The position numbers and the translations under genes are program-made. Below, one piece after another: positions 7,573 to 15,411 of a stretch of DNA of 64,000 nucleotides. Numbering within the stretch: the first letter of the stretch is position 1; the number at the start of each line of letters is the position of its first letter. The stretch comes from JACNKJ01 sp964344565 (GTDB lineage Bacteria; Krumholzibacteriota; Krumholzibacteriia; JACNKJ01): positions 248,001-312,000 of the forward strand of contig CAYFNT010000001.1 of NCBI GenBank assembly GCA_964344565.1, given 5' to 3'. The notes under the pieces were generated by a model that was not told the origin of the DNA, did not search any database, and saw nothing but the letters and a program-made list of their open reading frames with translations.

Positions 7573-8256
7573 ATGAAAAGCCGCTTGCCGCATTCCTGCC
7601 TTGGTTATAGTGCCTTGGTCGGCGGAGCATTCGGTCTTCTATTGGCTCCGGTCATGGTGACCGTCAAGTACATGACAGGATGGGCTATCATCGCCGAACC
7701 CTTCTGGGTCGATTCATTCCAACGAGCGCTGCGTACTATGTTCCAGACCGCGACGCCGCCCGAGTTGTGGATGGCTTTCGGTACCGCATACACGATCGCG
7801 ATGCTGCTGATGTTCGCGGGCCTCCTCGGATTGTCCGGACAATTGCGGGATACCCGGGGACGGGTTCGAACGAGTGGGTATTGGATACTGCTCGCCGGAT
7901 TTTCCATTGTGATACCCGGCGACGCGATCCACACCTGGACCTGGTCCCAGAACGGTCTGACGGTTCCGACGCCCGGAACGAACCCTGTGGCAAATACGGC
8001 CTACGCGGTTCACATGATAGGAGTGATCTGCATCCTGACGGGTTCCATGATCATGGGGGTGTCCGCGCTCCGTAAGAAGTTCCTATCTCCATGGCTCGGG
8101 TGGTCGCTCATACTGATACTTCCCTCGGCAGTGCTCGCATCTACCACCCAACTTCCGACCACACCAAGCGGTGCACTATGGCTGTTCAGCATCTTGATGA
8201 TGATTTGTGGTTATCTAGTGGTAACGGGAAGAACCAGGCGCATTCATCCCTCCTAG
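7573..8256 (+). CDS. Polytopic membrane protein, unknown family
   Basis: 227 residues from an ATG at 7573 preceded by GAAAGGG; a TTG at 7558 would add five residues. Six or so hydrophobic segments are visible (for example YSALVGGAFGLLLAPVMVTV, IAMLLMFAGLLGLSG, MIGVICILTGSMIMGVSAL). A loop reads PGDAIHTWTWSQNG, and the ends are basic. Topology resembles small actinobacterial-type integral membrane proteins of unknown role. It lies directly after the attC-like element. Confidence 0.7.
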   Translation: MKSRLPHSCLGYSALVGGAFGLLLAPVMVTVKYMTGWAIIAEPFWVDSFQRALRTMFQTATPPELWMAFGTAYTIAMLLMFAGLLGLSGQLRDTRGRVRTSGYWILLAGFSIVIPGDAIHTWTWSQNGLTVPTPGTNPVANTAYAVHMIGVICILTGSMIMGVSALRKKFLSPWLGWSLILILPSAVLASTTQLPTTPSGALWLFSILMMICGYLVVTGRTRRIHPS

Positions 8257-8347
8257 CCATTGCTTGCACTCAACAATCGCGCCTGCCTCGCCTTTTGCTG
8301 CCACACAAGCCTCAGCAGCCATGCTCGAACCGCTCCGACGATTGAAG

Positions 8348-8500
8348 ATGATGCCCGAGATCGAATACATCGTCACGTCTGTCGCCAAGGGAAACGACTA
8401 AGTAGAGATGTTCTACAGGGATGTGAATTGTGTGGATAGCGTTGAGGTGGACGATCGGGAACTGTACCTGAAGCTGGACTGGGTGCCCGATTCGAAATGA
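8348..8500 (+). pseudogene. Short coding relic with in-frame TAA
   Basis: In the 383-base gap between two genes, one frame reads MMPEIEYIVTSVAKGND, then TAA at 8399-8401, then VEMFYRDVNCVDSV and LYLKLDWVPDSK before a TGA at 8498-8500. The peptide on both sides of the TAA looks protein-like, so this may be a decayed small gene. No family recognised. The rest of the gap (8257-8347 and 8501-8639) shows nothing supported. Confidence 0.3.
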
Positions 8501-8639
8501 GTGGACGCTAGAGTAGCGAGCCTACTGTGCTATCCTGATCCGTCGTGATAGTAATCTGTTACCGAGTGCAGATTCAAAGTCTGGATTGCGGCTCGGATGA
8601 GCCAATCGCGGAGCTCTTACCTGAAAGGTCACTAGCCCT

Positions 8640-9101
8640 ATGGATGCGCAAGTCAGCAGATCTAAGGAAATCGCAGCGGCGCCCGAGGCCGTGTGGGCCG
8701 TCGTCGCGGACATCGAGAATGCGGTCGAGACGATTTCGGGAATCAAAGCCGTCGAGATTCTTGAGACTGCATCGGGACCGTCCATTGTGGGACTGAAGTG
8801 GCGTGAAACTCGCGAATGGCTGGGCCGGGATGCCGTGGAAGTCATGTGGGTCACGGATGCGCGCGAAGGATCGTACTATGAGACCCGCGCGGAGAGTCAT
8901 GGCTCAATCTATACATCGCGCATGGAACTCGAGACGACACCAAGGGGGACGCGACTGACGATGGCGTTCAGCAGTCAGCCGGTCACTTTCGGCGCCAGAA
9001 TGCTATGGGTACTCACGGGTTGGATGGCGAGGAATTCCCTTCGCAAGGTCATCGACCAAGATCTCGAGGACATTGGAACTGCGGTCGTGAAAGCGACCTG
9101 A
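8640..9101 (+). CDS. SRPBCC (START-like) family protein
   Basis: 153 residues with the SRPBCC layout: an opening strand and EAVWAVVADIENA helix, a middle beta sheet (GPSIVGLKWRETREW, DAREGSYYETRAES) and a long C-terminal helix (ARNSLRKVIDQDLEDIGTAV). The fold makes a deep hydrophobic pocket that binds or transforms lipids, polyketides or other small ligands; the ligand cannot be told from sequence. No signal peptide, so cytoplasmic. It stands alone with weak ribosome-binding sequence. Confidence 0.75.
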   Translation: MDAQVSRSKEIAAAPEAVWAVVADIENAVETISGIKAVEILETASGPSIVGLKWRETREWLGRDAVEVMWVTDAREGSYYETRAESHGSIYTSRMELETTPRGTRLTMAFSSQPVTFGARMLWVLTGWMARNSLRKVIDQDLEDIGTAVVKAT

Positions 9102-9196
9102 ACCGGTTAACTTTCGACAAACGGACGTCGCCGAAAGCGCCATCGAAGGCAGGCTATGCGAGCTAGGCGAACCGAAGCAATTCAAGAGGAGGGAAG

Positions 9197-9718
9197 ATGT
9201 CGTATGACTTGCCAGGCCACCTACGAATCCTAGCCCCAGGTCTGTTTCTCGCCCTGGCGGCTATTCTGTTCGGCTTCGTACTCGGTGGCGCATTCGGCGC
9301 CGCGGAAGACTCGCTCAAGGGCCACTTGCGCGCATCGGCGGACGCGGTGTTCGACACCGTGTACGAGAGTAGTGAAGAGAAGCGTGACGCGGTCGTCTCG
9401 AAGTCATGGACCTACACGAAACGAGCCCACCTCCATGGCGGTGCCATCGGGTCGGCCGCTCTGTCGTCGATCCTGCTCCTTGCACTACTGGGCAATCCTG
9501 GATTGCGGGAGAAGGTCTCGGCCATCGCATTCGGCGCGGGATCTCTCATCTACTCGGTCTTCTGGATTGCTGCGGGTTTGACAGCACCCTCCCTTGGAAG
9601 TACAGGAGAGGCCAAGGAAGCGCTCGGGTACCTGGCGATCCCGGGAGCCGGCCTCTGTTTGGTCGGGCTGCTCGGAACCCTGCTGTCGGCGATCGTTCGA
9701 CTCATGAAGCGAGCCTAG
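9197..9718 (+). CDS. Four-helix membrane protein, unknown family
   Basis: 173 residues; AGGAGGG ends 3 bases before the ATG. One N-terminal hydrophobic segment (ILAPGLFLALAAILFGFVLG) is followed by a charged stretch of about 60 residues (helical, residues 35-80), then three hydrophobic segments (AALSSILLLALLG, SLIYSVFWIAAGL, LCLVGLLGTLLSAIV). The C-terminus is basic (RLMKRA). No catalytic motif. Part of the plus-strand accessory block. Confidence 0.7.
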   Translation: MSYDLPGHLRILAPGLFLALAAILFGFVLGGAFGAAEDSLKGHLRASADAVFDTVYESSEEKRDAVVSKSWTYTKRAHLHGGAIGSAALSSILLLALLGNPGLREKVSAIAFGAGSLIYSVFWIAAGLTAPSLGSTGEAKEALGYLAIPGAGLCLVGLLGTLLSAIVRLMKRA

Positions 9719-9791
9719 ATCGATCGCTGGAGGCGCACATTGCTGGAAACATGGGTTAGGATTGTTGGTTTCTAAAGAGAAGGCGGAGCTC

Positions 9792-10658
9792 ATGCCATTT
9801 TCAACTCTTGGCCGCGGGGCACTCGGTGAGGATGTCGCACGTCTGCAATCAGGCTTGAACAAAGTGGGGGCGATGCTTGTCCCCGATGGCGATTTCGGCG
9901 CGGGCACCGAGCGTGGCGTGCTCTACGCTCAGGATATGGCCGGCCATTCCGCCAATGGTGTTGCGGATTCGCAGCTATGGGATTGGCTCGAAGCCCAGCC
10001 GTCGCCCTTCGACAAGCTCCAAACCGACGGCATCGCTTTCATCGCAAGGGAGGAAACCGGGGGACTCGGATACTACAATAAGGTGACTCGATGGCCCCAT
10101 TTCCCCGGCCACGAAAGCGGTATCACCATCGGCGTCGGCTATGATTTGCGATTCAATGTGGAGGCCGAATTCAGGGCCGCCTGGGGCGGAGTTCTTCCCG
10201 CGGCGCACGTCGACGAACTGGCGCTCGATATAGGGAAAATGGGTTCAAGCGCCAGAGTCGGCGAATTGAAGTCCAAGGGCATCTCGGTACCATTTAGATC
10301 AGCTTGGCCCGTCCTGACCGGCCTGACGCTTCCCAGCTTCTACGATCAAAGCGAGTCCATCTACCCGAGTCTGAGTCGGCTGCCGGACCTATGCCGGTCG
10401 GCGCTCGTGAGTCTCGTCTACAATCGGGGAGCCAGCCTGTCGGGATCCCGTCGAAAGGAAATGAAGGCGATCCAGGAAATCCTTGCCTCCGCCGATGATG
10501 ACACATTGAGCGAGGACGCCAAGCGAGTTCGGCTTCTTGAGGTGGAGGATCAGATCGTATCCATGAAACGGCTGTGGGCGGCGAGTTCGGGCCTCATCAA
10601 GAGACGCCAGGCCGAGGCGAATCTTTGGCGCGAGGGCATCAAAGCGCGTTTCGGCTGA
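9792..10658 (+). CDS. Peptidoglycan-binding domain plus lysozyme-like domain
   Basis: 288 residues from an ATG at 9792 with AAGGCGGAG upstream; a TTG at 9762 would add ten residues. Residues about 5-70 match a PG_binding_1 repeat (GEDVARLQSGLNKVG, DGDFGAGTERGV). From about residue 80 a phage-lysozyme-like domain follows: a candidate catalytic glutamate in IAREETGGLGYY, the glycine-rich strand GITIGVGYDLRF and the helix SALVSLVYNRGASL. It probably cleaves peptidoglycan glycan strands. There is no signal peptide, so export would need lysis, a holin or another route. No phage structural gene lies nearby, so it may be a domesticated or transferred endolysin. Confidence 0.75.
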   Translation: MPFSTLGRGALGEDVARLQSGLNKVGAMLVPDGDFGAGTERGVLYAQDMAGHSANGVADSQLWDWLEAQPSPFDKLQTDGIAFIAREETGGLGYYNKVTRWPHFPGHESGITIGVGYDLRFNVEAEFRAAWGGVLPAAHVDELALDIGKMGSSARVGELKSKGISVPFRSAWPVLTGLTLPSFYDQSESIYPSLSRLPDLCRSALVSLVYNRGASLSGSRRKEMKAIQEILASADDDTLSEDAKRVRLLEVEDQIVSMKRLWAASSGLIKRRQAEANLWREGIKARFG

Positions 10659-10749
10659 CAGGATATGCCATCGCTTCGTTCGCCGGGAAGATTGAGAGAC
10701 ACTCTGGGCCGAGGGTGAACCGGATCCCAACACTCGAGGGAACTGAACC

Positions 10750-11184
10750 ATGACTTCCAGACCGCTCAAGCCTGAAAACCGCATGTCCGAATTCGAGGCC
10801 TTCGACGATCCCACAGTGGAGGATGCATTCGCCTCCTTCGATCCTCCGATTCTCGGCCGACTGCTCGAACTTCGCCAGCTTATCTACGAAACCGCTCGCA
10901 GGACCCAGGCGGTGGGTCCCCTTCTCGAATCTCTCAAGTGGGGACAGCCCAGTTACGTGCCCGCGACGCAAAGGACGGGCAGCCCCATACGTCTGGGGAG
11001 GGTCGGCGATTCGCCTGCCCTGCTCTTCCATTGCCAAACGACTCTGGTGGAGTCGTTTCGACATCAATACGAGGATGTATTTCGCTTCGAAGGTAATCGG
11101 GCCTTGATCGTGAAACTCAAGGGCCGCCTTCCGAAGAGAGCCTTGGGAGATTGCATCACGCAGGCGCTGACCTATCACCTTTGA
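10750..11184 (+). CDS. DUF1801 (YdhG-like) protein
   Basis: 144 residues. Diagnostic features are the helix ILGRLLELRQLIYETARR, then LLESLKWGQPSYVP, IRLGRVGDSPALLFHCQ and the closing ALGDCITQALTYH. DUF1801 proteins are small single-domain proteins of unknown biochemical role, common in accessory gene sets. GAGGGAA precedes the ATG. The next gene follows after 15 bases, suggesting co-transcription with the acetyltransferase. Confidence 0.8.
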   Translation: MTSRPLKPENRMSEFEAFDDPTVEDAFASFDPPILGRLLELRQLIYETARRTQAVGPLLESLKWGQPSYVPATQRTGSPIRLGRVGDSPALLFHCQTTLVESFRHQYEDVFRFEGNRALIVKLKGRLPKRALGDCITQALTYHL

Positions 11185-11199
11185 AGGGTTGCGGTAACC

Positions 11200-11733
11200 A
11201 TGGAAGATCTCGGGGGTCCTCGCATTCAAGTTCGGGCCTTCGCCGGGCGCGGCGAGTACGAATTCATGATCGACTATTTCCTGGATGCCGATGCGGCCTT
11301 CCTCGAAGGCATGGGGGTCGATACCGCCAAACTTCCCACTCGCGACGAGTGGATCGAGGCCGCCATGCTCGATCACGATCGCGCCGACGACGAAAAGGAG
11401 CGGGCCTACCTCGCCTGGCTCCTCGACGACGAGCTCGTGGGCCACTCGAGTATCAATCGGATCAAGGTGGGAGAAGAAGCGACCATCCATCTGCACCTGT
11501 GGAGGAGCGAGCTGCGAAAGTCGGGTTTGGGCACGCGCTTTTTCGAGGCTTCGGTGAGGGAGTTCATGGGTTCGTTTCGCCTGAAGCGGCTCTACTGCGA
11601 ACCCTTCGCCGGAAACCCGGCGCCCAATCGGGTGGTCGAGAATCTTGGATTTCGTTTCGTGAAGAGCTATCGAACCGTACCTGGCCCCATCAACTTCGAG
11701 CAGGATGTGAATCTCTACGTGCTCGAGGCTTGA
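11200..11733 (+). CDS. GNAT-family N-acetyltransferase
   Basis: 177 residues. The acetyl-CoA site is the R-x-x-G-x-G-type turn in LRKSGLGTRFFEA. Before it comes the strand EEATIHLHLWR, and after it RLYCEPFAGNPAPNRVVENLGF, the usual asparagine/leucine pattern of the last helix and strand. The N-terminal part carries substrate-specific helices. It transfers an acetyl group from acetyl-CoA to an amine on an unknown acceptor. Spacing to its neighbours (15 and 19 bases) suggests an operon running from 10750 to at least 12256. Confidence 0.85.
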   Translation: MEDLGGPRIQVRAFAGRGEYEFMIDYFLDADAAFLEGMGVDTAKLPTRDEWIEAAMLDHDRADDEKERAYLAWLLDDELVGHSSINRIKVGEEATIHLHLWRSELRKSGLGTRFFEASVREFMGSFRLKRLYCEPFAGNPAPNRVVENLGFRFVKSYRTVPGPINFEQDVNLYVLEA

Positions 11734-11752
11734 ATACCACGAGGAGAGATCG

Positions 11753-12256
11753 ATGCATCGCAAACGGCAGCCACTCCTTCTTGTCATCTGTCTGGTCCTG
11801 CTGTCTTTCGGCTTCGTCCTGGCGGAGGGCCCCTGCGACAGCCCCGAACATCGTCAGTTCGACTTCTGGCTCGGAGAGTGGCAAGTCTTTCGTCCCGGCG
11901 GTATTCTCGCGGGCACAAATCGGATCGAAATGGATTATGGAGGCTGCGTCATTCACGAGAACTATTCCACCGAGAGCGGCTATCGTGGGGAAAGCCTCAA
12001 CGTCTATGACGCGTCCCGCGGCCTCTGGCATCAAACCTGGGTGGACAACACCGGCCTGTTGCTGCTGCTCGAGGGCGGATTCGACGGAGAGAGCATGGTG
12101 CTCGAGAGCGAGGGCTGCGCTGAAGAGGGGGCGGGACCCTGCCATCGCATCACCTGGACGCCCAATGCCGACGGATCGGTGCGCCAGCATTGGCAAACCC
12201 GGACCGACGATGGCGAATGGAAGACCGCCTTCGACGGGCTCTACGTGAAGCATTGA
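11753..12256 (+). CDS. Secreted DUF1579-like protein
   Basis: 167 residues with a clear signal peptide (KRQPLLLVICLVLLSFGFVLA, cleavage near residue 24). The mature protein opens with HRQFDFWLGEWQVF, typical of DUF1579-like lipocalin-related barrels, and continues with alternating strands (LNVYDASRGLWHQTWVDN) and ends in EWKTAFDGLYVKH. Four cysteines could form disulfides after export. Ligand and role unknown. It follows the acetyltransferase by 19 bases. Confidence 0.75.
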   Translation: MHRKRQPLLLVICLVLLSFGFVLAEGPCDSPEHRQFDFWLGEWQVFRPGGILAGTNRIEMDYGGCVIHENYSTESGYRGESLNVYDASRGLWHQTWVDNTGLLLLLEGGFDGESMVLESEGCAEEGAGPCHRITWTPNADGSVRQHWQTRTDDGEWKTAFDGLYVKH

Positions 12257-12318
12257 TAGGGGTGCATCGCGGAAGGTTGAACGAAAAAAAGCCTGTTTCC
12301 CTAGCCCTGAGGAAACTG

Positions 12319-12765
12319 ATGAGAAAAACCAAAACGTATTGCATGGTCATGGTTGCAACCATAGTTCTACTCACCGGTTGTCAAACTTCGGAAAATCCCG
12401 ATCAGAATGGAGGGACGAACATAAACATCCACTATACGGAGATCGTGTGCAACGACGTCGCCTCGCAGTGCGCAGCACTGGAACGATTGCACGGGCTAAG
12501 CTTCGGTGCTCCGGTGGCTGAGCTCGGGCAAGCTAGGGTGGCGGAAACTTCGGGTGGAAGCCTGGTCGGAGTGCGCGCGCCCCTGGCCGCGCATGAACTG
12601 CCGATCATCCGCACCTATGTAGAAGTTGAGGACATTGCCCAAGCCGTGAAGGAAGCCGAGGCGGCCGGTGCTGTGATCGCCTATCCTCCTACTCAGCAAG
12701 GCGACACCGGTACCTGGGCGATCTACATGCTCGGCGACCTGCAATTCGGCCTCTGGCAGCGATAG
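12319..12765 (+). CDS. Lipoprotein with glyoxalase/VOC-like domain
   Basis: 148 residues from an ATG at 12319 with GAGGAAA upstream. The N-terminus is a lipoprotein signal peptide with lipobox LTGC (Cys near residue 20). The mature part is one vicinal-oxygen-chelate repeat pair: IHYTEIVCNDVASQCAALER and LPIIRTYVEVEDIAQAVKEA, ending in MLGDLQFGLWQ. Most VOC proteins are cytoplasmic, so a lipid-anchored copy is unusual. Metal ligands are not obvious beyond H (IHYTE) and E residues. It lies 11 bases before the ADP-ribosylglycohydrolase gene. Confidence 0.75.
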   Translation: MRKTKTYCMVMVATIVLLTGCQTSENPDQNGGTNINIHYTEIVCNDVASQCAALERLHGLSFGAPVAELGQARVAETSGGSLVGVRAPLAAHELPIIRTYVEVEDIAQAVKEAEAAGAVIAYPPTQQGDTGTWAIYMLGDLQFGLWQR

Positions 12766-12776
12766 GAGAAGGAAGC

Positions 12777-13565
12777 GTGCTAGGCGCTATCGCGGGGGAC
12801 ACGATCGGATCGGTCCACGAGTTCTTCTGCGGGAAGACGAAGGAGTTCCCCTTGTTCGTGGAAGGCAGTCGCTTCACAGATGACTCGGTGCTGACCCTTG
12901 CCGTGGCTGACTGCCTTCTCAACGGGGTAGACTACGTGGACAAGTTCCACGAGTACACACGCCGCTATCCAGACGGAGGCTACGGAGGGCGATTCTCGCA
13001 TTGGGTCGAATCGGGCTCCCGGGAACCCTACAACAGCTGGGGCAACGGTTCGGCCATGCGGGTGAGTCCTGTAGGTTTCGCATTCGACAGCGTCGATGAG
13101 GTCCTTCTCGAGGCCAAGGCCAGCGCGGAGGTCACCCACAATCATCCCGAAGGCATCAAGGGCGCACAGGCCACGGCCCTGGCCATTTTCCTGGCCCGAC
13201 AAGGCGAAGGCAAAGAATCGATTCGGGCCGACATCCAAGCCCGGTTCGGCTATGACCTGAGCGGCACGGTCGATTCGATTCGGCCGGACTACGCTTTCAA
13301 CGAGTCCTGCCAGGAGACGGTGCCCCAGGCAATCGTATCCTTTCTGGACTCCGAAGATTTCGAGGACGCGATCCGCAACGCGATCTCCCTCGGCGGCGAC
13401 GCGGACACCCTGGCCTGCATCGCGGGCGGCATCGCGGAGGCATTCTACGGCGGCGTCCCCCAGGTGATTGCTCAGCAGACACTCGAACTGCTCGATGCGC
13501 CGCTTCGCGAAATCGTGAGCTCGTTCTATCGGCGCTTCCAGTTGCCGGGAATCTTGCAGCCATGA
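12777..13565 (+). CDS. ADP-ribosylglycohydrolase family protein
   Basis: 262 residues from a GTG preceded by AGGAGAAGGAA. The dinuclear-magnesium site is recognisable: GAIAGDTIGS at the N-terminus, FTDDSVLTLAVADCL near residue 34, and GGDADTLACIAGGIAEA near residue 200. These proteins remove ADP-ribose from proteins or small molecules; the DraG branch controls nitrogenase, but no nif gene is here. Tight spacing to the VOC lipoprotein suggests co-transcription, and all residues expected for activity appear present. Confidence 0.85.
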   Translation: MLGAIAGDTIGSVHEFFCGKTKEFPLFVEGSRFTDDSVLTLAVADCLLNGVDYVDKFHEYTRRYPDGGYGGRFSHWVESGSREPYNSWGNGSAMRVSPVGFAFDSVDEVLLEAKASAEVTHNHPEGIKGAQATALAIFLARQGEGKESIRADIQARFGYDLSGTVDSIRPDYAFNESCQETVPQAIVSFLDSEDFEDAIRNAISLGGDADTLACIAGGIAEAFYGGVPQVIAQQTLELLDAPLREIVSSFYRRFQLPGILQP

Positions 13566-13627
13566 GCGGGTAGGGTATGCTGTCCGGCAACTGAATCGAA
13601 CCAACGAATTCGAAGTGGGAGAAAGAT

Positions 13628-14344
13628 GTGCAGAACGACAGATTGAGCGCATTCACGCTGGGAGTCTTCATGTTCGTCGGCCTCGCCGCCCTGGGTTTTC
13701 TGCTCGGCAAGGCACTGATCGACTTCAAGCAATACGATCGAAGCGTGACCGTGAAAGGGCTCTCGGAGCGGGAGTATCCGGCCGACATCGTCATCTGGCC
13801 CATCCAGTTCACGGCGGCGGACAACGACCTGGAATCCTTGTACCACTCCATCGACGGGAACACCGAGCGAATCAGGACCTTCTTGGTCGAAAACGAAATC
13901 GATCCCGGGGCGATCACTTTTTCCACTCCGGCGATCAAGGACAGGTCCGCCCAGCAATACGGTGGTGGCGCCAGACCGGCCTTCCGTTACACGGCTCTGC
14001 AAACCGTGACGGTCTATTCGAAAGAGATCGAGACCGTGCGAACCGTGATGAGTTCCCTGTCCGAACTGGGCAAGCAGGGTATCGTGTTTACGGGTGGTGA
14101 CTATCAGGCGCAGACCGAGTATCTTTTCACACGGCTGAACGAAGTGAAGCCCGAGATGGTCGAGGAGGCCACACGCAAGGCCCGGGAAGTCGCCGAGAAG
14201 TTCGCGTCCGACTCGGACAGCAAGCTCGGCAAGATCAAGAAGGCCTCCCAGGGGCAGTTCAGCATCAGTTCGCGGGATAAGAACAATCCGCACATCAAGA
14301 AGATCCGCGTGGTTTCGACGGTGGAGTATTTCCTGTCCGACTAG
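13628..14344 (+). CDS. SIMPL (DUF541) domain periplasmic protein
   Basis: 238 residues from a GTG preceded by GGGAGAAA. An N-terminal hydrophobic anchor (FTLGVFMFVGLAALGFLLG) is followed by the SIMPL domain: SVTVKGLSEREYPADIVIW, then TALQTVTVYSKEIETVRTVM, and the long helix EEATRKAREVAEKFASDS. The family forms periplasmic or surface oligomers of poorly known function, linked to oxidative stress in some bacteria. The C-terminal strand VSTVEYFLSD completes the domain. The downstream membrane gene starts 20 bases later. Confidence 0.8.
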   Translation: MQNDRLSAFTLGVFMFVGLAALGFLLGKALIDFKQYDRSVTVKGLSEREYPADIVIWPIQFTAADNDLESLYHSIDGNTERIRTFLVENEIDPGAITFSTPAIKDRSAQQYGGGARPAFRYTALQTVTVYSKEIETVRTVMSSLSELGKQGIVFTGGDYQAQTEYLFTRLNEVKPEMVEEATRKAREVAEKFASDSDSKLGKIKKASQGQFSISSRDKNNPHIKKIRVVSTVEYFLSD

Positions 14345-14364
14345 TCCGAGACCTGGAGTAGAGA

Positions 14365-14814
14365 ATGTCCACGAGCCATCGCTTTCTGAAGTTCCTGGCG
14401 GCACTGGTCTGGTACGGGGGGGCCGTCGCTCTCCTGCTCAAGGCCGGTAGCCTTTTCCGGGAAGCCCACGGGCTCGAGCAAGGCTCGATATGGCTATGGC
14501 TGGCCATCTCCGCTGGATTCACCGGGGGATTGGCCAAGGCGGCCACGCTCTTCACCTGGAGCTGCCGGAAGAACCTTGCCCGGATCGATTCTCTGGAATC
14601 GCCGAAGCTATGGAAGTTCTTCCGCCCGCGCTTCTTCGTTCTGCTTGCGCTCATGATCACGGCGGGTTCGCTTCTGTCGAAGATGGCGCACGGCCACTAC
14701 AGCTCGCTGCTCGCCGTGGGCGCGCTCGACCTCAGCATCGCCACCGCACTGCTCGGTAGCAGCCATCAGTTCTGGAAGGAAAGGCGTCCGGCCCTATGCA
14801 ATCCATCGACTTGA
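14365..14814 (+). CDS. Small four-helix membrane protein
   Basis: 149 residues with four hydrophobic segments (FLAALVWYGGAVALLLKAG, LWLAISAGFTGGLAKAATLF, FFVLLALMITAGSLLS, LLAVGALDLSIATALLG). The basic loop CRKNLARIDS is probably cytoplasmic. The last 19 bases overlap the start of the DinB gene, so the two are translationally coupled. No family recognised. Confidence 0.7.
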   Translation: MSTSHRFLKFLAALVWYGGAVALLLKAGSLFREAHGLEQGSIWLWLAISAGFTGGLAKAATLFTWSCRKNLARIDSLESPKLWKFFRPRFFVLLALMITAGSLLSKMAHGHYSSLLAVGALDLSIATALLGSSHQFWKERRPALCNPST

Positions 14815-15293
14815 TTCGCGACAACCTGCAGAAGAGCCGGGACCTCGTCTTCTCGAAGATCGAGGACATGCGTGACCACGCGCTGGTTTATCCGACTCAG
14901 AATGGGGGCGCTCACACCCTTTGGGTGATAGGCCACCTCGCCTACATCGAGGGACTCGTGATCCGCCAGCTCATGTTGGGTGAAGTGAATCCGCTGGCGA
15001 ACTGGGAGGAGACCTTCGACGGAAGTGATGTGGCCGCCGATGCGAGCGCGTTTCCGCCTTTCGATGAAGTGCTCGACATCTGCCGCGAGACCCGTGAGGA
15101 CACCCTCGCCCTGTTGGAGTCGCTATCGGAAGAAGACCTCGACCGCCTCGGGAAGAAGGTGCCCGAGGGTTGGGAAGGGACCTTCGGCACCTACCGCAAG
15201 TGTTTCCAGTTCATGGCCGACCACTGGTACATGCACCGCGGTCAGTTGGCCGACGCCCGACGCGCCGCGGGCCTGGATCGCATGTGGGTCTAG
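14796..15293 (+). CDS. DinB-family protein
   Basis: 165 residues in the four-helix-bundle layout of DinB/YfiT-like proteins. The three metal-ligand histidines are visible in order: the first in HTLWVIGHLAYIEG, and later in FMADHWYMHRGQLADARRAAG, which is the most conserved helix. Members bind a divalent metal and many act as thiol-dependent transferases; the substrate here is unknown. It starts inside the end of the membrane-protein gene. This is the last gene of the accessory block. Confidence 0.85.
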   Translation: MQSIDLIRDNLQKSRDLVFSKIEDMRDHALVYPTQNGGAHTLWVIGHLAYIEGLVIRQLMLGEVNPLANWEETFDGSDVAADASAFPPFDEVLDICRETREDTLALLESLSEEDLDRLGKKVPEGWEGTFGTYRKCFQFMADHWYMHRGQLADARRAAGLDRMWV

Positions 15294-15310
15294 CCGGCCC
15301 CTACAAAATG

Positions 15311-15339
15311 TTGATTTCTTGCCAACAATCAGGTAATAT
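15311..15339 (+). promoter_or_regulatory. Predicted promoter of the secreted protein gene at 15412
   Basis: -35 TTGATT (15311-15316), 17-base spacer, -10 TAATAT (15334-15339), in an AT-rich patch between GC-rich genes. This leaves a leader of about 65 bases before the TTG start. Confidence 0.5.
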
Positions 15340-15411
15340 AGATCTTTCCACAGCTCGTTTCTTTTCGAGCAGCCCATCAATCACCCGACTCGAAGAGTGG
15401 GAGGAGGCGAT

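Noticed and set aside
12777..13565. DraG control of nitrogenase by the ADP-ribosylglycohydrolase.
   Set aside because: No nitrogenase or DraT gene in the window and the family is broad.
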